NCBI GenBank assembly: GCA_964023205.1 | Contig: OZ026833.1 | Span: 47,308,441 to 47,372,440 of the forward strand | From: Lutraria lutraria | Lineage: Eukaryota; Mollusca; Bivalvia; Venerida; Mactridae | DNA: 64,000 bases | Reading direction: 5' to 3' | In this document: in pieces, positions 45,793 through 56,340 of the stretch | Layout: each line of letters starts with the position of its first letter | Numbering within the stretch: position 1 is the first letter of the stretch | Notes under the pieces: model-generated | Seen by the model: only the letters and a program-made list of their open reading frames with translations | Told to the model about the DNA's origin: nothing | Database searches by the model: none | Made by a program: the position numbers and the translations under genes

Positions 45793-46645
45793 AGTTTGCA
45801 CGATGTTACTTCGTTAATGAGAGTTTGAGCTTTCGGACATTTATATATGTTAAACAAGACGCGGAGAATATGAGGTAATATTTCTAATTATTTGTATGGA
45901 ATTATTTCAGAATTATTAAGCGCAAGTTTATTTAGAAATCACTGTTCAAAGATATTACAAGTCTTAAATAAATATATATTTATGTTCACTCATACGCTAA
46001 ATTATAGATGTTTGAATCTTATGCAGAACGATGCATGTTTTATCTAAAATTTTAATATTCATAATTTTAGGGGACATTATCATTTCTTAATAGGTTTCAA
46101 CGATAGGAAATGATCTACCATGATATTTTTCAAAACAATGACATTATGTTGAGTTATTTTTACTATAAATTTGCGTTGAAGTATATGGAAGTAGGTCATT
46201 TTTCAAAGATGAATGAAAACAAATAACCATGTCAATGGAATTTCACAGTAAAAACAGATGCAAAAACACAGTATCAATCTAATTTAACACGAACTACAGA
46301 TCAGCGTGCAAAGTCTTCAGAAATGAAAATGTTTTTCTATTTTTCAACATGGGCAACATTTCTTACAAAATTTCTAGATATGTCGTAAATAAATTTCAGC
46401 ATTAAGAGTAACTATATGAAACAAATAGAATAACTGACAATACTGTTTTTATATTAACAGTTTTCAGTACAAAAATATAAAATTACCCATAATAAAAATG
46501 CTTTCCTGCTTGCCCACTGTTTAAAGTTTAGCTTACTGCAAATCAACATTTTGTTTTAAAAAAAAATAGTTTCATAAAATGGGCATTATGTGTATGAGCT
46601 AAAAATAGAGATCTGTAAATACATTTCAGGTCTCATGAACCTGTC
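45793..46645. other. Spacer and probable 5' leader of the TLR gene
   Basis: AT-rich, with no repeat recognised. A possible 3' splice site (ACATTTCAG at about 46629) just before the TLR start suggests an upstream non-coding exon, which I cannot locate. Confidence 0.35.
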
Positions 46646-49087
46646 ATGTTTATGCTTATGGCATTCCTATTGGTTCTCGTGAACACTGATGAAATTAGTG
46701 TAGAATCAGAATGTAGAGATGTAAAATCCTCCATCGACAACCAAGAAAACAACAGGAAGACCAAATGTACTGTAACAGAAAGTCATGCTGATTGCAGTTG
46801 CCTAGGTTTAGATCATATTCCGGATGATCTGCCCCTTAATCTCACCTCTTTGAATCTTAGAGGAAACAGCATTGTAACTATCAACGAATCTGTTTTAAGG
46901 AGATACAAAGGTTTACAGAATTTATCATTGAGCGATAACTCCTTACATGTAATACGTGAACATGATTTTAAGGGACTCACAGTTCTTGAAAGGTTAGATC
47001 TGAGTTTAAACAAAATACGATACGACAATGTTAATCCACATGCATTCAAGGAATTGAGGTCACTAACTTACTTGGACCTGAAGCAAAAGAGAAACATTTC
47101 TAGGACCACGGAGTATCCACATTCGCTGGTACATCTGAAGAGTCTTCGATATCTTATGATTGATGGAATCGATTGTCAGTTTCCAACTATTCCAACTTTA
47201 AAGGAACTTTACCTATCAGGACAATATGGAAATTGCAAGATCCCGTTTGTCAGAACGTCTATCTTCAATAAGTTGACCAATATTCGAAAACTATATATAT
47301 CGAACTGCAGTGTGCTTAAGGTGGAAATGGGTGCATTTGGACAGTTAATGCATCTAGAGTCATTGGACTTATCTTGGAACACAGGTATGACTCTGAAACC
47401 TATGAGTAACATAACTTCTGGTCTTCATTCAAAACGATTTAAACGACTCAACCTAAATAACGTTTACCAATACTACAAATATGACTCGTGCACAACTTTC
47501 TCTGTGGACAATATTAGATATCTGAATAACACATCAGTAGAAATGGTAACTTTAGAAGGAAACAGTATAATCAGCGTGGAGCCCGACACAGTGTCTCATA
47601 TCCCACGTACATTAAAATATGTATCCATGAGTGACAACATACTTAAGCTTGGTGCTTATACGGACCTAATGATTAAATATCACTTGCTTAACCATTTAGT
47701 TTACTATGACAATAGTAAGATGTTCAAAAGTCATATACCGCCTGATATTAAAGACAATGACGACACTGGCGTATCACCTTCGGATCCTTACATTGCTTGC
47801 GGCACAATGTTTACGAGGGATCAGATAAAAACATACTTCGAAGTTATTGACGCTCGCTTGATGAAATTCAACATAACTCCTGTAGGAAGTCAGAAATATG
47901 TGTCCGGTTTGAAACAATACAAAACAGAGTATTTAGATATCTCTGACTGTCCCCCTGACATATACAAACTAATATTTAAATTATTTGGTGCCACGGAATC
48001 TCTTTTGTACTTGAATATGTCAGGAGCCTATTTAGGGTACGAGTTATTTGACAGCAGCACTCTGTTTGACACGTTTGTTAGATTGACCACATTAGACGTT
48101 AGTAGGAGTGGAATAATCCAACTACAAAGTGGTATTTTTGACAAACTGGTGCATATCGAACGCCTTTATTTGGGGTATAATAAAATTTCTAACATCACGT
48201 TCAATCTTCATTTACTGAGTAAATTAACGTATCTGGATTTGCGTTTCAATCAGTTAGAGATTTTACACCGGCGCGTTAGAGAGGCATTGGACATTTTACA
48301 GAATGTAACTGTTAATATTGTTGGAAATGTTCTAAAATGTTACTGCAATATAGATAGTCTTCATTTTCTTCAATGGCTGCATTCTACGAGCGTTACAATC
48401 GAAAGCATTAGCCAGACAAAGTGTGTTTTCAAGAATGGGACCTTAATTGTTATCCCTGATTTAGACTTCGATCGTCTGAAGCTCGAATGTGAACCACCAA
48501 TATTTGATACACTTATCCTAGTAACCAGTTTGTGTATCTTAACATTTATTATTGTTTTATTTGGTGGTCTCATTTATAGGTACAGATGGAATCTACGGTA
48601 CATGTACTACATGACGAAATTTAAAGTTACTGGTGGATATCTGCCGCTTGATCAGGCTTGCTATGAAAAGGATATATTTGTATCATTTGCTGACTCAGAC
48701 AGTGTATTTGTTCTGGATCACGTGATTCCGCAGCTTGAAGAATACGGGCACCTTTCTTTGCTGATACATACACGAGACTTCAAACCTGGAGAGTTTGTAA
48801 CGGATAATATCATAAAGGCTATATCTTCCACTCGGCGAACACTTGTGATCCTGACGCCTGCTTACATTGAAAGTAAATGGTGCATGTACGAAATGAATAT
48901 TGCTAGACTTGAAGGAATTGAAACTAACAGAAGTATACTCTGTGTTGTCATGATATGCCCTGTCCCAGTAAATAAAATGCCTATAGAAATGATTGATACT
49001 ATTCGGTCACAAACTTATATCGACTACCCGAAAAGCGCCGAGGACCAGCGAGAGTTCTGGGAAAGGCTAAGAGCGACGCTGAAATAG
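46646..49087 (+). CDS. Toll-like receptor, intronless
   Basis: An innate immune receptor: extracellular leucine-rich repeats sense ligand and the cytoplasmic TIR domain recruits MyD88-type adaptors. The 813-aa ORF is uninterrupted. A hydrophobic N-terminal signal (residues 1-13) precedes a cysteine-containing cap and leucine-rich repeats from about 65 to 550 (LTSLNLRGNSI, LERLDLSLNKI, LTYLDLRFNQL). A single LRRCT cap (CYC...C...C) lies at about 562-615. The transmembrane segment is about 619-645. The TIR domain runs from about 673 to the end: box 1 DIFVSFADSD, box 2 RDFKPGEFV with the conserved Pro, box 3 FW near 802. One juxtamembrane cysteine cluster makes it a single-cluster (vertebrate-like) type. 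A single coding exon is common for TLRs. The 3' UTR has AATAAA at 49483. Orthology to a named TLR cannot be assigned. Confidence 0.93.
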   Translation: MFMLMAFLLVLVNTDEISVESECRDVKSSIDNQENNRKTKCTVTESHADCSCLGLDHIPDDLPLNLTSLNLRGNSIVTINESVLRRYKGLQNLSLSDNSLHVIREHDFKGLTVLERLDLSLNKIRYDNVNPHAFKELRSLTYLDLKQKRNISRTTEYPHSLVHLKSLRYLMIDGIDCQFPTIPTLKELYLSGQYGNCKIPFVRTSIFNKLTNIRKLYISNCSVLKVEMGAFGQLMHLESLDLSWNTGMTLKPMSNITSGLHSKRFKRLNLNNVYQYYKYDSCTTFSVDNIRYLNNTSVEMVTLEGNSIISVEPDTVSHIPRTLKYVSMSDNILKLGAYTDLMIKYHLLNHLVYYDNSKMFKSHIPPDIKDNDDTGVSPSDPYIACGTMFTRDQIKTYFEVIDARLMKFNITPVGSQKYVSGLKQYKTEYLDISDCPPDIYKLIFKLFGATESLLYLNMSGAYLGYELFDSSTLFDTFVRLTTLDVSRSGIIQLQSGIFDKLVHIERLYLGYNKISNITFNLHLLSKLTYLDLRFNQLEILHRRVREALDILQNVTVNIVGNVLKCYCNIDSLHFLQWLHSTSVTIESISQTKCVFKNGTLIVIPDLDFDRLKLECEPPIFDTLILVTSLCILTFIIVLFGGLIYRYRWNLRYMYYMTKFKVTGGYLPLDQACYEKDIFVSFADSDSVFVLDHVIPQLEEYGHLSLLIHTRDFKPGEFVTDNIIKAISSTRRTLVILTPAYIESKWCMYEMNIARLEGIETNRSILCVVMICPVPVNKMPIEMIDTIRSQTYIDYPKSAEDQREFWERLRATLK

Positions 49088-49199
49088 TACATTTGTATTA
49101 CATTTATTGGTTGACTCAATTATTGTTTTGTTATAAATCGGAACGCATTTCCAAGACGTTAACTTACACTATCGCTATCTTCCATATCTACAACCATTT

Positions 49200-49480
49200 C
49201 CTTGGTGATACTATATTGTATGTATGTATGTATTTTATTTTTTGTAATTTCATATGAAATTTTGAAACTTGTATGTACGAAAAATATGTATCTTTTATAT
49301 TTTGTAATTACACATTGTAAACATTATGAAAGTTTGAAATGCATGCATCTTATATTTTAATTTGTAATTATATTGTAAGCATGTGAAAGTTTAAAACTTA
49401 ATTGTATGTATGTATCTTAATATATTTTTGTAATTACACATTGTGAACACATGAAAGTTTGAAAATTGAAAAATAATTTT
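49200..49480 (+). repeat. ~95-bp diverged tandem repeat in the TLR 3' UTR
   Basis: Three units carry TTTTGTAATTACACATTGT.AAC and ATGAAAGTTTGAAA, with TATGTATCTTATAT spacers. They lie between the TLR stop codon and its poly(A) signal. Confidence 0.6.
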
Positions 49481-49609
49481 GCAATAAACATGACTAGCAT
49501 TCTTTTTTTCCGGAGAATATTGAATAGGTAGCGGCAAACTATGATATATGTTCCGTTGTGTCATTTACATGCATTTATATTCAGAGGTTACAAGTATTTT
49601 GTTTTAATA

Positions 49610-49694
49610 GCCAAAGACGGTTATTAAAAGAATTACCTTTATTCATAAGATGGTCTTAATTCGGAGGTGACCACTAACACAGGTTTGACCGTAC
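49610..49694. mobile_element. MITE fragment, TACAGTCAAAYCTGTG family
   Basis: Right-hand part only: GATGGTCTTAATTCGGAGGT and ACACAGGTTTGACCGTAC. Confidence 0.5.
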
Positions 49695-50364
49695 AAGGAA
49701 GGTGACAGTTCGGCATGCACGGAACATTTTATTTTTAACAATCTTGAGGTTAATCTTTGAAGAACGTGACAACTGAAGATATTTTAATTTGTGAAGTTAT
49801 CATGAAGTGATTATATATATCGGGCATTGATTCAACACAAGATGTTTCAATGGTTCTCAAGAGATTTCGTGGACTATCAAGTGTTTATTCGTGAAACTTT
49901 ATGGGAAATTTGTTGAAATAAAAAATATATAAATTGTATATCATATTACATGTATATACTTCCGTATTTGTGTGTGCATGTGTTTTGAAGGAGCACTGGA
50001 GGGAGGGAAGGGGGGACTCTAGAATTTCTGATAAATACCGACGGAAGTGTACTTTAAGCAGTCATTTCTCAACGTTGAAAATCGACCCCGACAGGTTTTC
50101 AACGTTAAATTTTGATCAAGAAAGTCGTTGAATATTGATCATTGTTAAATTTTGATCAACCCTGGGGTCAATTTTTAACGATAACTAAAACTCTTGACAA
50201 AAATCAGAGATTGACTGTACGAATATGATAATTAGGCCAGCAGGTGCTGGTGTTTCACAGTCTATAATTATATAGATCTTGTCGTCCTAAGCGCTCTTTT
50301 GCTCTTGTCTATATGCGATATCATACGGATTTTTTGGCATTTTGTTTCAAACTTCTTTCAAAAA

Positions 50365-50430
50365 ATCATGTTGTCGTTAAAGGGAGGTTGTTTCTCAAGA
50401 GAGGGCCGTTTTGGAGAGGTTGTACTGTAA
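50365..50430. mobile_element. CAACCTCTCC MITE fragment
   Basis: Right half of the family: GTCGTTAAAGGGAGGTTG, then GGAGAGGTTGTACTGTAAC. Confidence 0.5.
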
Positions 50431-50439
50431 CTAAAGTTT

Positions 50440-51860
50440 TCCAGACTTTTCCGATTTTTCCGGACATTTTCCGAGTTTTACACTTCGCCGGAAGTAACAA
50501 TGAACGTAAACAAACTTTTGTGTACATACTCAACCGACTTGACCCGTTCTGATTAAACATTCTGAAAAGTTAAATTTGGTTAGTACGTATCAAACAATAT
50601 AAATCTTGGGTTTGCATTGCTTACATTGTTTTCTATGGGAGTATAGTTCGTCTTTCAATACGAGACAGCAAATAAACAAGCAGACTGGAGTTAAACTTCC
50701 GGTTTATTTATTTGTCGCCCTAAAAATCCAAAGAGTTTAAAACTGTAAAAGCGTGAAGAGTTTCGGGAAAATAGTCCGTCTGTTCCCTTTCGGTGAAAAT
50801 GAACAATCTTGTAGTCTCGTTCCCGTCGTACTATGCTACGTAATAGTACCATCACGTAGTGTAAGGGGCAGGTAATCCAGGCTAACAATCTTGGTGAAGG
50901 CTGACGAAGAGTGTAGTACAAATCAAAGCACAGAAGGTAGTGTGGGAGGCGATAGTTAAGGTAATTTAGAGAATTTCAAAATAATTCAGTATTTAAATGT
51001 CAAATTTATTTATTCCATATTTTAATTGCCAGATTCTATTAGAGTATCTATTTTACCAACAACTGCATTAAATTGCTGCATTCTTAGAGCGACATTTTGT
51101 TTTATTCAATGTATACATATAATATATTATGTTATATATATCATGTTTCATTGTCTTTGGAATGTTAATTCCTAGTTACTTACATTGCAAAAATGAAATT
51201 TTGTTTCCAGAAACTCCTTGGACTTGTCAAATAGCATTCAATACTCGTATAACGAGTTTAGAAATTGTTTCCAGAAACTCTTTGGACTGCAAAAAAAAAT
51301 AACACAAGTCTACAAAACTTTCCAGAAAATCTTTGGACTTGTCAAATAACAGTACATGTACAAAGAGTTTCAAGAAATAGCTAGATTAAAAAACTATTAT
51401 CGCTCAGAAACAATATAACATATTTCCTCATTATGATATGTGATTTCACATTTCGTTAAAAACGCCATTTCTGACTTTTGTTACTTTAATGTAAACCGGT
51501 GAAAAATATTTCCGTATTTTCAAACAATAAGGGAGATTATAAATAAACAACTATTCATGTTTTTCCCCTTTTTATCACAAATTACCTATTTACATTACAT
51601 TTTATTATCATCCACCCATTCATTTGTTAGGCCTTTTCTTCCTTTCGCAGCGATCGTAATCTCCTTGGACAAACGAATAAACTCTTTGGAATTTTAGTGC
51701 GACCTTTATTATTTATGTTGTAATTATTATACATGAGTACTGTACGTGCTGTGCTGCTTTTTACCTGAAATGCCTATGGCATTATTCTTAACTGACACTT
51801 CCTATGCCAAATCTTGAGAGATAAAACTTTCATGCAGAGAACCTAAATATGCCTATGTAG
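50440..51860. mobile_element. Non-coding element related to the satellite-bearing element at 55.7 kb
   Basis: Arms GCCCTAAAAATCCAAAGAGTT (50717-50737) and ACTCTTTGGAATTTTAGTGC (51689-51708) are inverted. The outer flank (CAACCGACTTGACC, ATCAAACAATATAAA) matches 58645-58720, and CCTATGGCATTATTCTTAACTGACAC matches 58735-58760. Three loose internal repeats of TTCCAGAAACTC.TTGGACTTG lie at 51207-51330. No protein is coded. Confidence 0.5.
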
Positions 51861-52539
51861 ATGCGGTCCATGGAAATACCGGAAAACACCGAAAAATACC
51901 GGAAAACACTCTCTATATAAACCTGCTTATTTCTTATTATAAACTGATTATGATCACAAATATAACTTAAAAACACAGATGATTCATGTTAAAAAATGTA
52001 TAAAATCCGAAAAAAAACTTTAAACAACAAATTTACGAATTTGACAGAAAACAGAAACTTATAGTTGCTGTTTATGAAAAATATCAAGGATTACATTATT
52101 TTTCCTGTTTAAGGGTTCGACTTAGATGTCATTATACAGGAATAAATCAATAAGTTTGAGTTATACATGTATACATATCTATTTAGCAGTTTAACACGGC
52201 CACTAATCTATTTTTACTGTAACAATCAAAGTACTGAGAGTAGTGTCAGAAGTGAAAGTTAATAATTAGATACATTTGTGTGTAATACCAAAAATATCAA
52301 CCAAATCTAGGCCGCATTGTTACAAACCAATATATATAAATTGTTTGGGCTAGTTTCCTCAAAAGGAAGAGTCGGTTTCGGCCCAAGGTAACGAAGATAT
52401 TTTGTACTGGATCTGTAGAGGTTGTTATACTCCTATAACTCTATTAAGGCATATAATAAACTCATACCCCCCCTTCATGTCCACTGTAAAACTGTGTTTC
52501 AGCAAACTTCTTCTCCGACCCTTATGCATTCTTATTACA

Positions 52540-53265
52540 ACAGTACAAATATTAGTCATCTGGGGTCAATAACTAGGTCACTAGGTCAACTCTAAGGAAA
52601 ACCTTTTAACATTGTAGATTTCACAGTTTTGATCGGATCTTCGCCAAACCTTGTCAGAATGTTTGCCTCGATAATATGTGGGTCAAGGTAGAACATGGGT
52701 CAGCGGGGGTCAAAAACTATGTCATCAGGTCAAATCTTATGTCAAAACCTTATCAAAGCTCTAGATGTCATGATTTTAATTGAATCTTTACCAATCCTAG
52801 TCAGATTGTTCGTCTTAATGATATTAAGTGCAACTGAAATATGGGTCACCTAGGGTCAAAAACTAGGCCACGAGGTCAAATCTTAGGAAAACCTTTACTA
52901 ATACTGTAGATGTAAAATTCTGATAGGATCTTCACCAAACCCTGTCAGAATGTTTTCTTAATGCTATGTAAGACAACTTCGAACTTGTGTCACCTGGGGT
53001 AAAAAAATAGGTCACTAGGTAAAATCTTTGTTAACAGTGTAGGTGTCACAGTTTTGTTTGGATCTTCACAAAATTTTGTTAGAGTGTTTTTTTTAAATTA
53101 ATGATGTGAAAGTTCAAACATCTGGTATCAGACACTAGGTCACCAGGTCAAATTGTAGGAAAACAATGATATCATCAGACCTCACGACACTGGTTCAAAA
53201 CAATATTTTAATGAGTAAACAATGATTCTCTTGTGAGCGAAATAGGGCCATCTTGGTCTTCTAGT
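52540..53265 (-). repeat. Clam-type GACCTAGTTTTTGACC repeat, reverse copy
   Basis: About four diverged units with GGGTCAAAAACTAGG, AGGTCAAATCTTAGGAAAACC and GGATCTTCACCAAA. It ends with GTGAGCGAAATAGGGCCATCTTGG, the reverse of the start of 1028-1690. Confidence 0.65.
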
Positions 53266-53344
53266 TTTGATAATAGATGATGATTAGATGACCTTACTTA
53301 TTTTCTTTTGGCCTATTAAGTAATCGATTTGAAGCTGAAATATT

Positions 53345-53740
53345 TTTTATGCCCCCGTATCGATAGATCGGGGCATATTGTTTTTGGTCTCTGTTTTTGT
53401 CTGTCTGTGTGTACCAAACTTTAACCTTGGCTATTGATTCAAAACGCTTGCACCTACATTCATCAAACTTCATATGTAGCTTCCTCATGACAACCTCTAC
53501 AGGACCTGGGCATTTTCAGGTCAGTAAGTCAAAGGTCAAGGTCTCGGGGTCATTATGTTTAAAACAATTCGTACCTTTCTTTTAGGATACCACTCCTGCA
53601 CTTTTCATGGGATTTTGACGAAACTTTCACAGACTTTTTGTTACCAGGAACCCCCGCACATATATTCGATTTTTGACGGAGTTATGGCCCTTTGTATATT
53701 TTGTGCATTTTCAAGTTAAAGGGCTCCCGGATGGGGTATG
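53345..53740 (+). repeat. Molluscan-type TATGCCCCC repeat, copy 2
   Basis: Starts TATGCCCCCGTATCGATAG with the hairpin partner ATCGGGGCATA. It continues with TCTGTCTGTGTGTACCAAAC and ACAACCTCTACAGGACC. Relative of 29140-29380. Confidence 0.6.
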
Positions 53741-53799
53741 TGTTTTTGAAACACACGTTATTTTCTTTAATACTAATAAATTAATCTGCAATGGACTTA

Positions 53800-54382
53800 A
53801 TTTATCACGTAATGTACGTGGTATTCATTGCTGATAAAAAATGTATGCATTTGATACTGCCTGCATTTAATCTTACTGTTTATTTTATGTTAGATTTGAC
53901 AAGAAGTTGGTTTTTCAGTCTCACAGAGCAGCTTGAATGAATTATGGAAAGTTTTTGTGATACAACAGAAAACTAACATTTCCTGCTGATTAAGAAAGTG
54001 AGTTTTCAAAAACAGAATAATATTGTTCTACCGTTTAACGTAATTTTATGACTAATGTGTAATAAATTGGTCTTGATAAGTGATTCATGTGTGGTGCTAC
54101 TGACAACTACATTACTTATGGCTTTGAATTATTTCTTTGGTAATACATGTACTAGTATTAAGTCTAAGACCTGTTTTCAATTTGGTAATTCTTCATATTT
54201 TTAAGGATGGACCGTGCAAATCAAAGATCTTAGGAATATAGGCATGTTGATGCTCAAGATAGTTCCATTTGAAGTGAAGGTGTTGAAGGTATAGCCTTGA
54301 AGCTTCGTCGTCATTGTAACATAGCTAGGAATGAAAAAATAAGCTTGAATTATAGAAGGACTTGTCCAAAGAAAAAGTTACA
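53800..54382 (+). pseudogene. Truncated duplicate of the NHL-like gene
   Basis: This is a copy of the region 61100-61940. It keeps the upstream exon (about 53895-53996, TTGACAAGAAGTTGG), the intron, the AAGGATGGACCGTGC start and about 50 codons. Codon 9 is TAG, a second TAG follows near 54294, and 21 bases are missing compared with the parent near codon 17. Because the intron is retained, it arose by DNA duplication and not by retroposition. The copy ends abruptly at 54382, where the end of the 505-bp element family begins. Confidence 0.88.
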
Positions 54383-54383
54383 T

Positions 54384-54463
54384 ATTTGATTACTTTAAAC
54401 TGTTAATACGGAAGTTGTGAATCCATGTATGTGTATCAGTCCTTGTATGTATATAAGTCCTTG
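54384..54463 (+). mobile_element. Right-end fragment of the 505-bp element family
   Basis: TTTGATTACTTTAAACTG, CGGAAGTTG and GAATCCATGTATGTG match 22335-22380 and end twice in GTCCTTG. It abuts the pseudogene break point. Confidence 0.8.
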
Positions 54464-54479
54464 GTGACATTGAGCATAT

Positions 54480-55400
54480 ATATGATCAATTAATCAAACG
54501 ACTCCTCGCACCTGTTTCACTAATCCAATCAAATAATCAAGTAAAGACAATTTGTCATTATATATACGAAAACTAACAGATCTAGAAAAGAAACTTTATA
54601 TATATATACATATATCACATTACGAATATCGCTTTAAATACACATGAATACCAACATATGATCCTACACAACCATTACATGTTTTTATATGCTTGCTGTT
54701 AATATAGCCAAATCCAAAATTGTAATATTATCAAAGGGTAGACAGCGTCCAGTTAATTTTACATTTAAAGTTCAGCCTCTGGAAACCGTTAATGAATACA
54801 AATATTTGGGTGTTTATTTCTGTAAATCTGGATCTTTCACAAATCTAAAAAGCACATTGCTGCACAAGAAATCCGAGCTGTGTATATAGTGTATTAAAAA
54901 ATGTAATAGATTAATTATGTTTACCTACTTATATACAAATTGATATTTTCAATAAAACAATTAAAGCCATATTCTTCTTTACGGATCATAAATGTGGGGC
55001 TATGGTTATTTAGATGTAGTTGAAAGAGTTTAATTACGATTTCTTAAATACATTTAAATATGAAAAAATCAACACCTAACTATATATATATGGTTTAAGG
55101 ATAAAGTGGAGGTACACCCTTAAGTATTGATATAGAACATAGAATGATATCTTTCTGGACTCGGTTATGTATAATTCATAATGAAGATTTTCCTGTGAAA
55201 TTGTCTACATTTATTTATAGAAATTTGTATGAGTTAACTAGACCTACCTGACTATAGACTTGTAATATAAATGATATTGACTTAAAAGGATTTTCCGTGG
55301 TTTTATCAAAGTGGACAAATACTTATCAAATGTGGACTAATGTACATGTGGAATAATGATAATTTTGTTAATGTCAATTGGCTGAAAGCAACTATAAAAA
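54480..55400 (+). mobile_element. LINE reverse-transcriptase remnant
   Basis: Reading frames with many breaks contain NIAKSKIVILSKG and VNEYKYLGVYFCKSGSF, typical of the region after the catalytic core of non-LTR reverse transcriptases. Further on, a frame with IEHRMISFWTRL is typical of the thumb/C-terminal part. It is not functional and points in the plus direction, opposite to the LINE at 43979-45792. Confidence 0.65.
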
Positions 55401-56340
55401 AACTCAAAGATTTATTTTTATCGAAAAAAAAAGTACCTGTAGTACAAATTGACAGATTTTAGGGCAAATCTGACTGATTTTGGGGGCAATCTAACTTGGA
55501 GCCAAATTGACAGGATACCGTTTCAACTCACTGGTATCTGTTTGTTCTCCACTTACTACAATGTGTTGATCAGCATCATCAGTATTCTGTACTTCAATAT
55601 CATCAAGATCAACTTCACCAAGATATCATTCTGATCTCACCGTTCCCTTTGACATTCCGTTTCGCGCCGTTCCCTTTCGTATTGAGCCGCGGAAGTAAAC
55701 TGGTTCCCGTTGACTTGCAACGAACTAAACTACTGACGAGTTAACTGACCATATAGACAAAGAGGAAAAACACTGACGACATACACAAAGAGGGATTATC
55801 GGAAAACACTGACGATATAAACAAAGAAGGATCAACAGACCATGTAGAGTTAAACGGGTAAAGGTGGAGAATATAAACTACCCGATGATGAAGTGTTATA
55901 ATAAGGAAAATATGAAAAGACATTTTTGCAAAATATCATATAATTATTTTTGAAGCACAGCTTCGGTCATTTAGTTTGTTAATTATGAATCCATTTTATT
56001 TACTTAAATAAATTACAGTTGTGTGAAATACAATTAATGCTTCAGAAAATAAAGTGTTTGATGAGTTTCATTGTTTACTTATTTCTGATACAAACAAATT
56101 GTTTTTGTTTTTTTTATTTATTTTTTATTAATTTAATTGACATAATTTACAACTTTTGAAATGATAGCGATAATTATATCGAATTCCAGTTTACAGCAAC
56201 TATATAAATACATCTCGTGTAAAAAAGTAACTATTATTGGTCTATATATGTGGTCATTTAATTACATTGAAGATTGATTATAGATATATGCAGTGACCAA
56301 ATTTTATAGATGAAATAAGATTTTGCATAATTTTATAAAA

